A stretch of DNA of 62,183 nucleotides from Melioribacteraceae bacterium (GTDB lineage: Bacteria; Bacteroidota; Ignavibacteria; Ignavibacteriales; Melioribacteraceae), in NCBI GenBank assembly GCA_024103215.1, contig JAGFIY010000009.1, positions 1 to 62,183 on the forward strand, read 5' to 3'. The translations under genes and the position numbers were made by a program. The notes beneath the pieces were generated by a model that worked only from the letters and a program-made list of their open reading frames with translations, was not told where the DNA came from and ran no database searches. Shown here piece after piece: positions 7,394-16,202 of this stretch. Each line of letters starts with the position of its first letter. Positions within the stretch are counted from its first letter, which is position 1.

Positions 7394-8734
7394 TTGTTTC
7401 ACAAAATTCTAATCGCAAATCGCGGTGAGATCGCTTTAAGAGTAATCAGGACTTGTAAAGAACTAGGAATAAAAACAGTTGCAGTTTATTCCGAAGCAGA
7501 TAGAGATTCTTTACACGTTGTGCTTGCGGATGAAGCGGTTTGCATAGGACCTCCTCCGTCTACCGAAAGTTATCTTAAAATTCCGAGCATTATTTCTGCC
7601 GCACAAGTTACCGGTGCCGATGCAATTCATCCGGGTTATGGATTTCTTGCCGAGAATGCAGATTTTAGTGCAATCTGCCAGGAATCAAACATCAAGTTTA
7701 TAGGTCCTTCACCAAATATGATAGAAAATATGGGGGATAAAGCGCTCGCTAAAGAAACCATGCGGAAAGTCGGAGTTCCCGTTGTTCCAGGTAGTTTAGG
7801 ACTAATAAAAGATGTAGCCGAAGCAAAGAAAGTTGCTGCGGAAATTGGTTATCCGGTTATGTTGAAAGCCTCTGCCGGAGGCGGCGGAAAAGGGATGAGA
7901 ATTGTTTGGGATGAAGAAAAAATTGAGAAGGCATTCCAAACAGCAAGTAACGAAGCCGGATCTGCATTCGGCAATCCTGCACTCTATATGGAAAAGTATA
8001 TTGAAAATCCAAGGCATGTTGAGATTCAAGTTATTGGTGATGGAAAAGGCGAAGTGTATCATTATGGGGAGCGAGATTGTACGGTTCAGAGAAGACATCA
8101 AAAGCTGATTGAAGAAACTCCCTCACCGGTTATAACCCCGGAGGTTAGAGAAAAAATGGCTGAGGCAGCAATCCTAGGTTGTAAATCCGTAAATTACGAG
8201 GGAGCCGGAACAGTAGAATTTCTAGTCGATAAATACTTGAATTTTTACTTTATCGAAATGAATACTAGAATTCAAGTTGAACATCCCGTCAGCGAAATGG
8301 TATACAATATAGATCTAATTAAACAACAAATTTTAGTAGCAAGCGATGGAGTTGTTGAAGATAAACCTCGCAAACCATATGGTCACAGTTTTGAATTTAG
8401 AATAAATGCTGAAGATCCCGATCATAATTTTAGACCTTCTCCAGGCAGAATTGAATATGTCCATTTCCCCGGAGGTTTTGGAGTTAGAGTGGATTCGCAT
8501 GTTTATACTGATTATATTATCCCGCCTTACTATGATTCACTTATTGCAAAACTCATTGTTTGGGGAACCGATAGAAAACATGCGATTATGAGAGCTCGGA
8601 GAGCTTTTGAAGAAATGGCAATAGAAGGAGTAAAAACTACAATGCCTTTTCATAAAGCGGTGCTTGAGAATGATAAATTTATAAAAGGCGATTACGATAC
8701 ATCTTTTATCGATCACTTATTAATAAAAAAATAG
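7394..8734 (+). CDS. accC: Biotin carboxylase subunit of acetyl-CoA carboxylase
   Basis: A 446-residue ATP-grasp enzyme that carboxylates biotin on BCCP using ATP and bicarbonate. Visible are the N-terminal [15 protein letters not shown], the glycine-rich ATP loop [14 protein letters not shown], the central [16 protein letters not shown] and the catalytic region [14 protein letters not shown]. It starts at TTG 7394, with AGGTGA a few bases upstream and [12 protein letters not shown] matching the family's usual N-terminus. The length is typical. It is cotranscribed with accB and followed after 8 bases by gcvH. Confidence 0.96.
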   Translation: MFHKILIANRGEIALRVIRTCKELGIKTVAVYSEADRDSLHVVLADEAVCIGPPPSTESYLKIPSIISAAQVTGADAIHPGYGFLAENADFSAICQESNIKFIGPSPNMIENMGDKALAKETMRKVGVPVVPGSLGLIKDVAEAKKVAAEIGYPVMLKASAGGGGKGMRIVWDEEKIEKAFQTASNEAGSAFGNPALYMEKYIENPRHVEIQVIGDGKGEVYHYGERDCTVQRRHQKLIEETPSPVITPEVREKMAEAAILGCKSVNYEGAGTVEFLVDKYLNFYFIEMNTRIQVEHPVSEMVYNIDLIKQQILVASDGVVEDKPRKPYGHSFEFRINAEDPDHNFRPSPGRIEYVHFPGGFGVRVDSHVYTDYIIPPYYDSLIAKLIVWGTDRKHAIMRARRAFEEMAIEGVKTTMPFHKAVLENDKFIKGDYDTSFIDHLLIKK

Positions 8735-8742
8735 AGGTCAAG

Positions 8743-9123
8743 ATGAATATCCCGGAAAATTTAAAGTACACAAACGATCACGAATGGATTAAAGTTGACG
8801 GCACAACCGGAACAATAGGAATTACCGATTATGCGCAGAGTGAATTAGGAGATATTGTTTTTATTGATATCGATCCGGATTTGCTGGAAATTAACAATGG
8901 AAATTCTTTTGGTTCGATTGAAGCTGTTAAAACCGTCAGCGATCTTTTTGCGCCTTGCAGCGGAAAAGTGATCGAAATAAACTCAAAACTTGAGGACGAA
9001 CCTCAATTAGTGAACAGCGATCCCTATGGCAATGGTTGGTTGATTAAAATTGAAATTTCGAATCCTAGTGAATTAGATAACTTGATGGACAGCGAAAGTT
9101 ACAAGAATCAAATTGGTCAATGA
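8743..9123 (+). CDS. gcvH: Glycine cleavage system H protein
   Basis: A 126-residue lipoyl carrier with lipoylation site K63 in GSIEAVKTVSDLF and the conserved GITDYAQSELGDIVF. It shuttles the aminomethyl group between the P and T proteins of glycine cleavage and in some bacteria also serves as a lipoate relay. gcvT and gcvP are not nearby. Here it stands with accB and accC, so two swinging-arm carrier proteins are encoded within 2 kb. Its stop codon overlaps the start of the next gene (ATGA at 9120). Confidence 0.95.
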   Translation: MNIPENLKYTNDHEWIKVDGTTGTIGITDYAQSELGDIVFIDIDPDLLEINNGNSFGSIEAVKTVSDLFAPCSGKVIEINSKLEDEPQLVNSDPYGNGWLIKIEISNPSELDNLMDSESYKNQIGQ

Positions 9124-10130
9124 AAATATTATACGTATCCGGTTATACCCGGATGGTATTGTTTAATAAACTTCTGCCAAAAGCGCTTCGAAAAAATGGT
9201 TTTGATGTAACTGAATTTGATTGGAATTCGGTAAAAAAATTTAACCGGATTTTTAATCTGATTCCTCGCGAAAAAATTGAAAATGAAATAAACAGCAAAC
9301 TCATCAAAACAGCTCAAAAAACGAAACCACATTTTGTTTTCATTTTGAAAGGCGAACCGCTTTCTGTCGAAACTTTGGACATCCTTAGAAATGAAATTGG
9401 AGCAGTTACATTTAACTGGTTCGGAGATGATCCGTGGGAGTTTCCAACCTTCTCCGGCAAAGTTGCCAATCATTATGATTTCTTTTTCACTTACGATCCC
9501 TACAGCGTTAAACTTTACAATAAGATCGGCCAAAAAAATGCGTTTCATCTTCCTTACGGATATGATGAACATTTAGTCGATTCAATTGAACTGTCGGAAA
9601 AAGAGAAAAAAAAATATGAATGTGATATTGCATTTATCGGCAGTCATTATCCAAAACGCGAAGAACTCCTTGTGCAGCTGAAAGATAAATATAAACTCAA
9701 AATATGGGGCAGGGGTTGGAAAGGAACTTCTTGTGAGGATCTTTATCAAGGTTCTGCTTTATATGGAACAGATATGCTGAAAGCAATGAAATCGGTTAAA
9801 ATATTGCTGAACATTCATAAAGGATTCGAAGAAGGTGTTGAAGAATCTGGTGAGGGATTAAATTTAAGAGTTATGGAAGCTGTTGCATCAAAATCCTTTC
9901 AGCTTACCAATAATCAAGCTGATATAAAAAACCGTTTTGTTCCAAACAAAGAAATTGCTGTTTTCAATTCTTGGAATGAATGTCTGGATAAAATTGAATA
10001 TTTTTTAGATGACGATAAAAAACGTAAAACTATAGCAGAAGCAGGCTATAATAGATTTCTTAAGGATCATACACTCGATAAAAGAATGAAAGAAATGATG
10101 AACATTATACAAGTCCATAAAACTAAATGA
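9120..10130 (+). CDS. CgeB-like glycosyltransferase
   Basis: A 336-residue protein with a GT-B glycosyltransferase layout: an N-terminal Rossmann-like half (KILYVSGYTRMVLFNKLLPKALRK) and a C-terminal half with GEGLNLRVMEAVASKSFQLTNN, the acidic nucleotide-sugar region of family-1-like transferases. The closest pattern I recognise is the CgeB/DUF3880-type subgroup (FNWFGDDPW, FFTYDPYS, HLPYGYDE). No signal peptide or membrane helix is visible. Sugar donor and acceptor are unknown. It overlaps gcvH and guaA by four bases each, so translation is likely coupled. Confidence 0.75.
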   Translation: MKILYVSGYTRMVLFNKLLPKALRKNGFDVTEFDWNSVKKFNRIFNLIPREKIENEINSKLIKTAQKTKPHFVFILKGEPLSVETLDILRNEIGAVTFNWFGDDPWEFPTFSGKVANHYDFFFTYDPYSVKLYNKIGQKNAFHLPYGYDEHLVDSIELSEKEKKKYECDIAFIGSHYPKREELLVQLKDKYKLKIWGRGWKGTSCEDLYQGSALYGTDMLKAMKSVKILLNIHKGFEEGVEESGEGLNLRVMEAVASKSFQLTNNQADIKNRFVPNKEIAVFNSWNECLDKIEYFLDDDKKRKTIAEAGYNRFLKDHTLDKRMKEMMNIIQVHKTK

Positions 10131-11668
10131 AACATTCCGAAACAATTTTAATTATAGATTTTGGCTCACAGTACACTCAGCTTATTGCACGGCGAATACG
10201 TGAGAATAACGTTTATTGTGAAATTCATCCTCATCATATCGGGATAAACGAAATTAAAGATTTAAATCCTGTTGGAATAGTTCTTTCCGGCGGACCGATG
10301 AGTGTTTATGATGAAGGTGCTCCTACGATCCCGGAAGAAATTTTCAAACTCGGTATTCCGGTTCTCGGCATTTGCTACGGAATGCAGTTGATGGCGGTTA
10401 ATTTTGAAGGAAGGGTGGAACCGGCTAAAAACCGTGAATACGGTAAATCGGTTTTACAGCTTGTAACAGGATGCAAACTCTTTGAAGGAGTAAAAAATAA
10501 TTCAGCCGTCTGGATGAGTCACGGAGATTATATCACGCGCCTACCGAATTCATTCAACGTTACAGCCCGAACTGAGAACTCTCCAATTTGCGGTATTGCC
10601 GATTCCGCAAGAAATTTGTACGGACTTCAATTTCATCCCGAAGTGAACCATACTGAAGAAGGCAGTAAAATCATAAAGAATTTTCTTTTTAAGATTTGTT
10701 ATTGTTCTGGTAATTGGACTGCTAAAAACTTCACGCAAAGTAGTAAGACGGATATAAAGGAAATAGTTGGAAATAAAAAAGTCCTTTGTGCTCTTAGTGG
10801 TGGAGTCGATTCATCAGTTGCTGCAATTCTTGTTGATAAAGCAATAGGGGATCAGTTGATCTGCATTCATGTTGATACCGGACTGATGAGAGAGAATGAG
10901 AGCAATTTAATTATTAAGATGTTCGAAGAGAAATATGATCTACAAATAGTTCATGTAGATGCATCTAAAATATTTCTCGAACGATTGAAGGGAATTGTAG
11001 ATCCGGAACGGAAAAGGAAAATTATCGGCGAAACTTTTATAGAAGTTTTTGAGAATGAAGCAGTAAAATTTGAAGGCGTGGAATATCTTGTACAGGGAAC
11101 ACTTTATCCGGATGTAATCGAATCGACAAGTGTGAAGGGAAATTCAGTTACAATCAAAACTCATCATAATGTTGGCGGATTGCCCGAACAAATGAACCTG
11201 AAGTTAATTGAACCTTTTAGAGAATTGTTTAAAGATGAAGTAAGAGAAATTGGGAGGGAACTTGAGCTGCCGGACTCATTTATTGGTCGTCACCCCTTTC
11301 CAGGACCAGGTCTCGCAGTACGTGTTTTGGGCGAGGTGACCGAAGATCGACTTGAAATTCTTAGAGAAGCTGATGATATTTTCATAAACGAATTACATCG
11401 TTTTGAACTTTACAACAAAATCTGGCAAGCATTTGCAGTACTGCTTCCGGTTCAAACCGTTGGAGTAATGGGAGATTTTAGAACTTACGAAAACGTTGTA
11501 GCATTGCGTGCTGTGACCTCCACCGACGGTATGACTGCAGATTGGTACAGATTTTCAAATGAATTTTTGGAAACAGTTTCAAACAAAATTATCCGTGATG
11601 TCAAAGGAGTAAATAGAGTTGTTTACGATATCAGTTCTAAACCGCCTTCCACAATCGAATGGGAATAG
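10127..11668 (+). CDS. guaA: GMP synthase (glutamine-hydrolysing)
   Basis: A 513-residue enzyme converting XMP to GMP. The N-terminal class I amidotransferase domain shows the nucleophile Cys in LGICYGMQLM and the His/Glu pair in FHPEVNHTEEG. The ATP-pyrophosphatase domain begins with the P-loop ALSGGVDSSVAA, and the dimerisation domain ends with the family signature SKPPSTIEWE. Length and all motifs are normal. The start overlaps the preceding glycosyltransferase gene (ATGA), and the next gene begins three bases after the stop. Confidence 0.97.
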   Translation: MKHSETILIIDFGSQYTQLIARRIRENNVYCEIHPHHIGINEIKDLNPVGIVLSGGPMSVYDEGAPTIPEEIFKLGIPVLGICYGMQLMAVNFEGRVEPAKNREYGKSVLQLVTGCKLFEGVKNNSAVWMSHGDYITRLPNSFNVTARTENSPICGIADSARNLYGLQFHPEVNHTEEGSKIIKNFLFKICYCSGNWTAKNFTQSSKTDIKEIVGNKKVLCALSGGVDSSVAAILVDKAIGDQLICIHVDTGLMRENESNLIIKMFEEKYDLQIVHVDASKIFLERLKGIVDPERKRKIIGETFIEVFENEAVKFEGVEYLVQGTLYPDVIESTSVKGNSVTIKTHHNVGGLPEQMNLKLIEPFRELFKDEVREIGRELELPDSFIGRHPFPGPGLAVRVLGEVTEDRLEILREADDIFINELHRFELYNKIWQAFAVLLPVQTVGVMGDFRTYENVVALRAVTSTDGMTADWYRFSNEFLETVSNKIIRDVKGVNRVVYDISSKPPSTIEWE

Positions 11669-11671
11669 ATA

Positions 11672-12520
11672 ATGAATGAGAAAGAATTTAAAGTGAATAA
11701 AGCTGTTAAATTTGAAGAAGAAGGTAAATTTCTTCATGCTCTCCAAGTTTATAGACAATTGATTGCCGATGAAGAATACGGCAGGTTCTCAGTAATAAAA
11801 CTTGCAAATATTTACGAAAAGTTGAACAACATTGACACCTCCATAAAACTGATTGAGAACTTTATCTCAAAAAACCAAGAAGATGATAATGTCCTTAACT
11901 ATCTGGCAAACCTACTTTTAAGAAACAACAAATTTGAAAAAGCTCTTGACGTTCTCAACCGGGTTAAGGATGATGATACTTACGAAAGCAGTTTTCTGAA
12001 AGGTTATGCAAAGTTTCATTTAGGTGATTATGAACATGCGATTAAATATTTTAATGAACTTATAATAAGTAATACGAATCTCGAACTTCACTCTGATACA
12101 TTTTTATATTTAGCAAAATCATATTTGAATTTGGGTAATTTGGATAAAGCTCACGAAGCTGCAGAAAAAGCTGAAATGTTTTATCAAAACAACAGTGAGT
12201 TGCTGCTAACGCTTGCAATTATTTTTTACAACAAGGAAATGTTTCTTCATGCGCACGAAAAGGTGAGAAAAGCTCTTGCACTAAGCGATAGAAATATTCG
12301 GGTTATAAAATGGACGGCAAAAATTCTCTACAAACTTGAAGAGTATGACAGAGCAGAAACTTTTGCTAAAGAATATCTTGAAAAATTGCCTAACGATTCT
12401 GAGATAAACCTCTTGATGGGAAATATCCTAAATTCGCTTAAAAGGGAAGACGAGGCAAAGTTCTACTATCTAAATTCTGAAACATTCGACAGAAGTCAAA
12501 AAAAAGTAAATGTTGATTGA
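11672..12520 (+). CDS. Cytoplasmic tetratricopeptide-repeat protein
   Basis: A 282-residue, almost entirely helical protein made of about seven TPR units (for example AVKFEEEGKFLHALQVYRQL, YLAKSYLNLGNLDKAHEA, LAIIFYNKEMFLHAHEK, LLMGNILNSLKREDEA). No signal peptide or membrane segment is present. It probably acts as a protein-interaction scaffold; the partner is unknown. It sits three bases after guaA and overlaps or abuts radC, but neither neighbour suggests a function. Confidence 0.7.
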   Translation: MNEKEFKVNKAVKFEEEGKFLHALQVYRQLIADEEYGRFSVIKLANIYEKLNNIDTSIKLIENFISKNQEDDNVLNYLANLLLRNNKFEKALDVLNRVKDDDTYESSFLKGYAKFHLGDYEHAIKYFNELIISNTNLELHSDTFLYLAKSYLNLGNLDKAHEAAEKAEMFYQNNSELLLTLAIIFYNKEMFLHAHEKVRKALALSDRNIRVIKWTAKILYKLEEYDRAETFAKEYLEKLPNDSEINLLMGNILNSLKREDEAKFYYLNSETFDRSQKKVNVD

Positions 12521-12525
12521 ATTGC

Positions 12526-13224
12526 ATGACAGGTTCAAGCGACAAATTTCGAATTAAAGATTTATCCCCCGACGACAGACCCCGCGAAAAATTAATACTT
12601 AAAGGTTCTCAAAGTTTAAGCGATGCCGAATTAATCGCCATAATACTGCGAACAGGAACAAAAGGAAAAACAGTTCTTGAAGTAGCCCAAAATTTGATAA
12701 AAGATCACGGAAATTTGGCGCAATTAGCTTCTAAATCGGTTGAAAATTTTACGCAAAATTTGGGAATCGGAAAGGATAAAGCAGCAACCTTAGCAGCAGC
12801 ATTTGAGTTGAGCAGACGAATTTCCGTTGATCAAAGGTGGTTCTCAAAACAGAAAATAACCTCTCCCGGGGATGTTGCCAAGATTTTCGGACCCTTGCTT
12901 CGAGATGAGATGCAGGAGAAATTCTTTGTTATTTGCCTAAATTCGGCAAATAAAATCATAAAATACAAAGATATCTTCACGGGAACGCTTAATTCGAGTA
13001 TAATTCATCCTCGCGAAATATTTAAATTCGCGTTAGATAACAATTCAGCCAATATCATACTCCTTCATAATCATCCGAGCGGCAATTTAGAGCCTAGTGG
13101 CGAAGATGTACAAATCACAAAAAGGCTCGTTGATGCAGGAACTATTTTAGGAATTAAAGTGTTTGACCATATTATTATTGCAGAAAATAGTTATTTCAGC
13201 TTCGTAGAGAAAAAAATAATCTAA
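12526..13224 (+). CDS. radC: RadC/JAB-domain protein
   Basis: A 232-residue RadC family protein. The N-terminal UPF0758 helical part (PREKLILKGSQSLSDAELIAIILRTG) is followed by a JAB1/MPN metalloprotease-like domain with the full metal signature HNHPSGNLEPSGED. The historical 'DNA repair' name is not supported for all members; the biochemical role is unsettled. I chose ATG 12526. An in-frame TTG at 12517 would overlap the upstream TPR gene by four bases, and neither start has a strong ribosome binding site. Confidence 0.9.
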   Translation: MTGSSDKFRIKDLSPDDRPREKLILKGSQSLSDAELIAIILRTGTKGKTVLEVAQNLIKDHGNLAQLASKSVENFTQNLGIGKDKAATLAAAFELSRRISVDQRWFSKQKITSPGDVAKIFGPLLRDEMQEKFFVICLNSANKIIKYKDIFTGTLNSSIIHPREIFKFALDNNSANIILLHNHPSGNLEPSGEDVQITKRLVDAGTILGIKVFDHIIIAENSYFSFVEKKII

Positions 13225-13305
13225 AAATTTATTATCTTTTAGCCCTATAATCTTAATTAGAATCGGGATAGACATAAATCTATTTTTATTAAAAAAGGAG
13301 GTAGT

Positions 13306-13581
13306 ATGACCAAATTAAGAAAGAGCGTCAGCGTTGCTCTAGCATCATTGCTGTTAGCCGGAATGATAGGTTTTACGGGCTGCAGCGGTGTTAGCGAGGA
13401 ACAGATGGCTGAATTGGAAGCTCTTCGCGCTGAAGTAAGCACGTTGACAAAAGACGTAAACTATCTTAAGAGCGAAAAATCGAAACTCGAAAGAGAAATT
13501 GCAGACAAGAATGCAAAACTCGAACAATGCGCAAAAGAGATGGCAGAAACTAAAGCCAATCTTCAGAAAATGGGTAAGTAA
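13306..13581 (+). CDS. Small coiled-coil lipoprotein
   Basis: A 91-residue protein with a lipoprotein signal peptide: basic start MTKLRK, hydrophobic core, lipobox GFTGC with the acylated Cys near residue 24. The mature part (about 30-90) is one continuous coiled coil (ELEALRAEVSTLTKDVNYLK...). It resembles Lpp-type or coiled-coil envelope spacers in build, but no homology can be claimed. A perfect AAAGGAGGT site precedes the start. The next gene, 26 bases downstream, also has a coiled coil and a LysM domain, suggesting a joint envelope role. Confidence 0.75.
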   Translation: MTKLRKSVSVALASLLLAGMIGFTGCSGVSEEQMAELEALRAEVSTLTKDVNYLKSEKSKLEREIADKNAKLEQCAKEMAETKANLQKMGK

Positions 13582-13607
13582 AAAGTAAAAACACACGGAG
13601 GAATTAA

Positions 13608-14297
13608 ATGAAATTCAAACAAAAATTAGCAGTAGTACTGATGTTATTGCTTGCTCTTTCTGTTAATCTCTTTGCACAGGAAATTACTGAAGAAGAATGG
13701 CAAGCAGAAATGAATAATTTAACAGCTCAGAGAACTGCTCTTACAAAAGAGCTTGATCTGTTAAAAACTCAAATAGCTGAGCTTAAAGAAACAAATGCTT
13801 CTCTTCAATCATACGAAGACTGCCAGAATGATCTTTACGCTCTGGTTGGTGCAACGAAGCAGGATGTTATTGATTTCAGAACTTTGGTCAATGACCTTCA
13901 AGTTAAGATAAGCAAACAACAAAAACCAAAATCAGATCGTCAAGCTGAATTGGATAATCTTAAATCGAGCAAAATAAGTGCTTTACCTGAATTTTACGAT
14001 AAAGTTCACAATCAAATGCAGAGACAACTTGATGCTTGGGACGATACACCTGACGAAATTCTTTACACTGTAGTAAGAGGTGACAATCTCTGGAACATCG
14101 CTAAAAAACCACAACACTACGGAAACGGGTTTGCTTGGCCGAAAATTTACAATGCAAACAGAGATCAGATAAAAGATCCGGATCTCATTTATCCTAAGCA
14201 AGTGTTTAAAATTCCTAGCTTGACAGAAGAAGAGAAAGCTAAATACAATAAAATTAGAGCAAACTATAAACCGGCTCCAACAACACAAGCCAACTAA
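13608..14297 (+). CDS. Secreted coiled-coil LysM-domain protein
   Basis: A 229-residue exported protein with a signal peptide (about 1-23, ending NLFAQ), a coiled-coil region (about 28-70), a second helical region, and a C-terminal LysM domain (about 146-202: YTVVRGDNLWNIAKK, WPKIYNANRDQIKDPDLIYP, FKIP). LysM binds the glycan of peptidoglycan. It probably works in the periplasm as a cell-wall-binding structural or scaffold protein; no catalytic domain is visible. GGAGG lies upstream and a terminator follows at 14325. Confidence 0.8.
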   Translation: MKFKQKLAVVLMLLLALSVNLFAQEITEEEWQAEMNNLTAQRTALTKELDLLKTQIAELKETNASLQSYEDCQNDLYALVGATKQDVIDFRTLVNDLQVKISKQQKPKSDRQAELDNLKSSKISALPEFYDKVHNQMQRQLDAWDDTPDEILYTVVRGDNLWNIAKKPQHYGNGFAWPKIYNANRDQIKDPDLIYPKQVFKIPSLTEEEKAKYNKIRANYKPAPTTQAN

Positions 14298-14324
14298 ATA
14301 GTTGTGGTAAAATTTTTCTAATTC

Positions 14325-14358
14325 AAAACCCTCTTCTGTTGAAGGGGGTTTTTAATTT
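14325..14358 (+). terminator. Rho-independent terminator after the LysM gene
   Basis: AACCCTCTTC pairs with GAAGGGGGTT (one G-T pair) around a short CTGTT-type loop and is followed by TTTAATTTT. It lies 27 bases after the stop codon and 16 bases before phoH. Confidence 0.8.
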
Positions 14359-14373
14359 TGGGAGGTAATTAAG

Positions 14374-15339
14374 CTGATAGAGCAAATTTTTACTATAGAA
14401 AATGTTAATCTTCAAAGTCTTCTTGGCACAAATGATGTTAACATAAAACCTATCGAAGATCGTTTTAGTGTACTGATTGTGATTCGAGGTGATACAGTAA
14501 AACTTAAAGGCACAAAAGAAGAAGTGCAAACAGTTGAGAAAATCATAAAAGAGATGATCTATGTCTTGAACACAACCGGAAGATTGAATGAAAATGATGT
14601 TAGGACAATTATTTCACTTACTTCCGAAGGGAATGAAATTATCAGTACAAACGATTTTGACAACATCATTCTTTACAGTAAAAAGGATGCAATAAAAGCA
14701 CGGACTCCTACACAAAAAATCTATGCCGAATCAGTTAAAAAAAATGATATCTGCTTTGCTATTGGTCCGGCAGGAACAGGAAAAACTTATCTTGCTGTTG
14801 CATTTGCTGTCGCCTCACTTAAAAAAGGTATAGTTAAAAAAATCGTACTTGCGCGACCTGCCGTTGAAGCAGGTGAAAGTCTTGGATTTTTACCTGGAGA
14901 TTTCAGGGAAAAGATTGATCCTTATCTAAGACCTTTGTACGATGCACTTCAGGATATGCTGCCCTCGGATCAACTTAAGAATTACATTGAAAAAGATATA
15001 ATTGAAATTGTACCGCTTGCCTACATGCGTGGAAGAACATTGAACAACTCATACGTTATTTTAGATGAAGCTCAAAACTCCACCGGTCTTCAAATGAAAA
15101 TGTTTCTTACGCGGCTCGGTCCAAACTCTAAAGCGATTATAACAGGGGATATTACTCAAGTGGATCTGCCTTCAAATGCAAAGAGTGGTTTAATTGAGGT
15201 AAAAGAAATTCTTAAGGATGTGGATGGAGTTGGATTTGTTTACTTTGAAAAATCCGACGTTGTCCGACACAAACTTGTGAAGGATATAATCGAAGCATAT
15301 GAAAAATTTGGCAACGGCAAAAACGGAAGCAAGAATTAA
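14374..15339 (+). CDS. phoH: PhoH-like P-loop ATPase
   Basis: A 321-residue PhoH/YbeZ family ATPase with Walker A GPAGTGKTYLA (about residue 131) and Walker B YVILDEAQNS (about residue 228). YbeZ proteins act with the YbeY RNase in rRNA metabolism. The first ATG/GTG/TTG in frame is GTG 14479, but it would remove about 35 residues that match the family N-terminus (LLGTNDVNIKPIEDRFSVLIVIRGD). The frame is open back to a stop at 14353, and the only well-placed start is CTG 14374, eight bases after GGAGG (14361-14365). The 3' end overlaps the convergent mazG gene by four bases. Confidence 0.9.
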   Translation: MIEQIFTIENVNLQSLLGTNDVNIKPIEDRFSVLIVIRGDTVKLKGTKEEVQTVEKIIKEMIYVLNTTGRLNENDVRTIISLTSEGNEIISTNDFDNIILYSKKDAIKARTPTQKIYAESVKKNDICFAIGPAGTGKTYLAVAFAVASLKKGIVKKIVLARPAVEAGESLGFLPGDFREKIDPYLRPLYDALQDMLPSDQLKNYIEKDIIEIVPLAYMRGRTLNNSYVILDEAQNSTGLQMKMFLTRLGPNSKAIITGDITQVDLPSNAKSGLIEVKEILKDVDGVGFVYFEKSDVVRHKLVKDIIEAYEKFGNGKNGSKN

Positions 15340-16097
15340 AGAATAGTTTTACTTTCTTCCCAATATATATCCATCTCTTCCAAGTTCGAATCGGTTATTT
15401 TTTTGCCCGTTTCATTCAACTTTTTCTCAATATAACCAAAACGTTTTACGAATTTATTTGTGGTTCTTCTCAGTGCATTTTCCGGATTAATCCCGATAAA
15501 ACGGGAGTAGTTAATTAAAGAAAAGAAAAGATCACCCATTTCGTTTTCCATCTTTTCTTTGTCATTCAATTTTTCGGCAGCAAGAAGTTCATTGGTTTCT
15601 TCAATAACTTTTTTCCAAACATCTTCTTTATTTTGCCAGTCGAAGCCAACTTTTGATGCCTTTTCTTGAAGTCTGAAAGCTCTGTGAAGTTCAGGCAAAT
15701 TTTTCGGCACACCTTCAAGAACAGATTTTCTTCCTTCATCCAGCTTAATTGTTTCCCAATTCTTCATAATTTCATTGTTGTCCTTCACTTCAACATTTCC
15801 GAAAACGTGAGGATGGCGTCTAATCAGCTTTTCTTTTATTTCATCAATAACTTCGTTCAAAGTAAAATTTTTAGCATCTTCACCGATAACCGAATGAAAG
15901 ACTATGTGGAGCAATAAATCTCCCAGTTCACCTTTAAGTTCTTGAAAATCTTTATTATCAATTGCTTCAATCACTTCATATGATTCTTCCAATGTTGCAG
16001 ACTTTATCGAATCGTGTGTTTGCTCTTTATCCCAAGGACATTCCACACGTAATTTTCTCATAATATCAACAAGTTCTTGAAATTTATCACCTTCCAT
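15336..16097 (-). CDS. mazG: MazG nucleoside triphosphate pyrophosphohydrolase
   Basis: A 253-residue two-domain MazG protein of the long type. It hydrolyses NTPs and dNTPs to monophosphate and pyrophosphate and clears non-canonical or excess nucleotides. The first domain shows CPWDKEQTHDSIKSATLEESYEVIEAID and ELGDLLLHIVFHS, the EExxE...ExxD metal site. A second copy follows at about 165-230 (VIEETNELLAAE, EMGDLFFSLINYSR). It is transcribed toward phoH. No MazEF toxin genes are adjacent, so the symbol refers to the housekeeping enzyme. Confidence 0.92.
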   Translation of the reverse strand: MEGDKFQELVDIMRKLRVECPWDKEQTHDSIKSATLEESYEVIEAIDNKDFQELKGELGDLLLHIVFHSVIGEDAKNFTLNEVIDEIKEKLIRRHPHVFGNVEVKDNNEIMKNWETIKLDEGRKSVLEGVPKNLPELHRAFRLQEKASKVGFDWQNKEDVWKKVIEETNELLAAEKLNDKEKMENEMGDLFFSLINYSRFIGINPENALRRTTNKFVKRFGYIEKKLNETGKKITDSNLEEMDIYWEESKTIL

Positions 16098-16202
16098 TTT
16101 TCTCCAATTTTTATTCTAAAGTTATTAAGTTTGTTTGTGGTTTCAAATTTAATGAAATAAGTTGACTTGACTGAAAAATTTTAATTTAACTTAGAGGCAA
16201 AA

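Noticed and set aside
15336..16097. MazEF toxin-antitoxin link for mazG
   Set aside because: No mazE or mazF gene adjacent; the protein is the two-domain housekeeping pyrophosphohydrolase.
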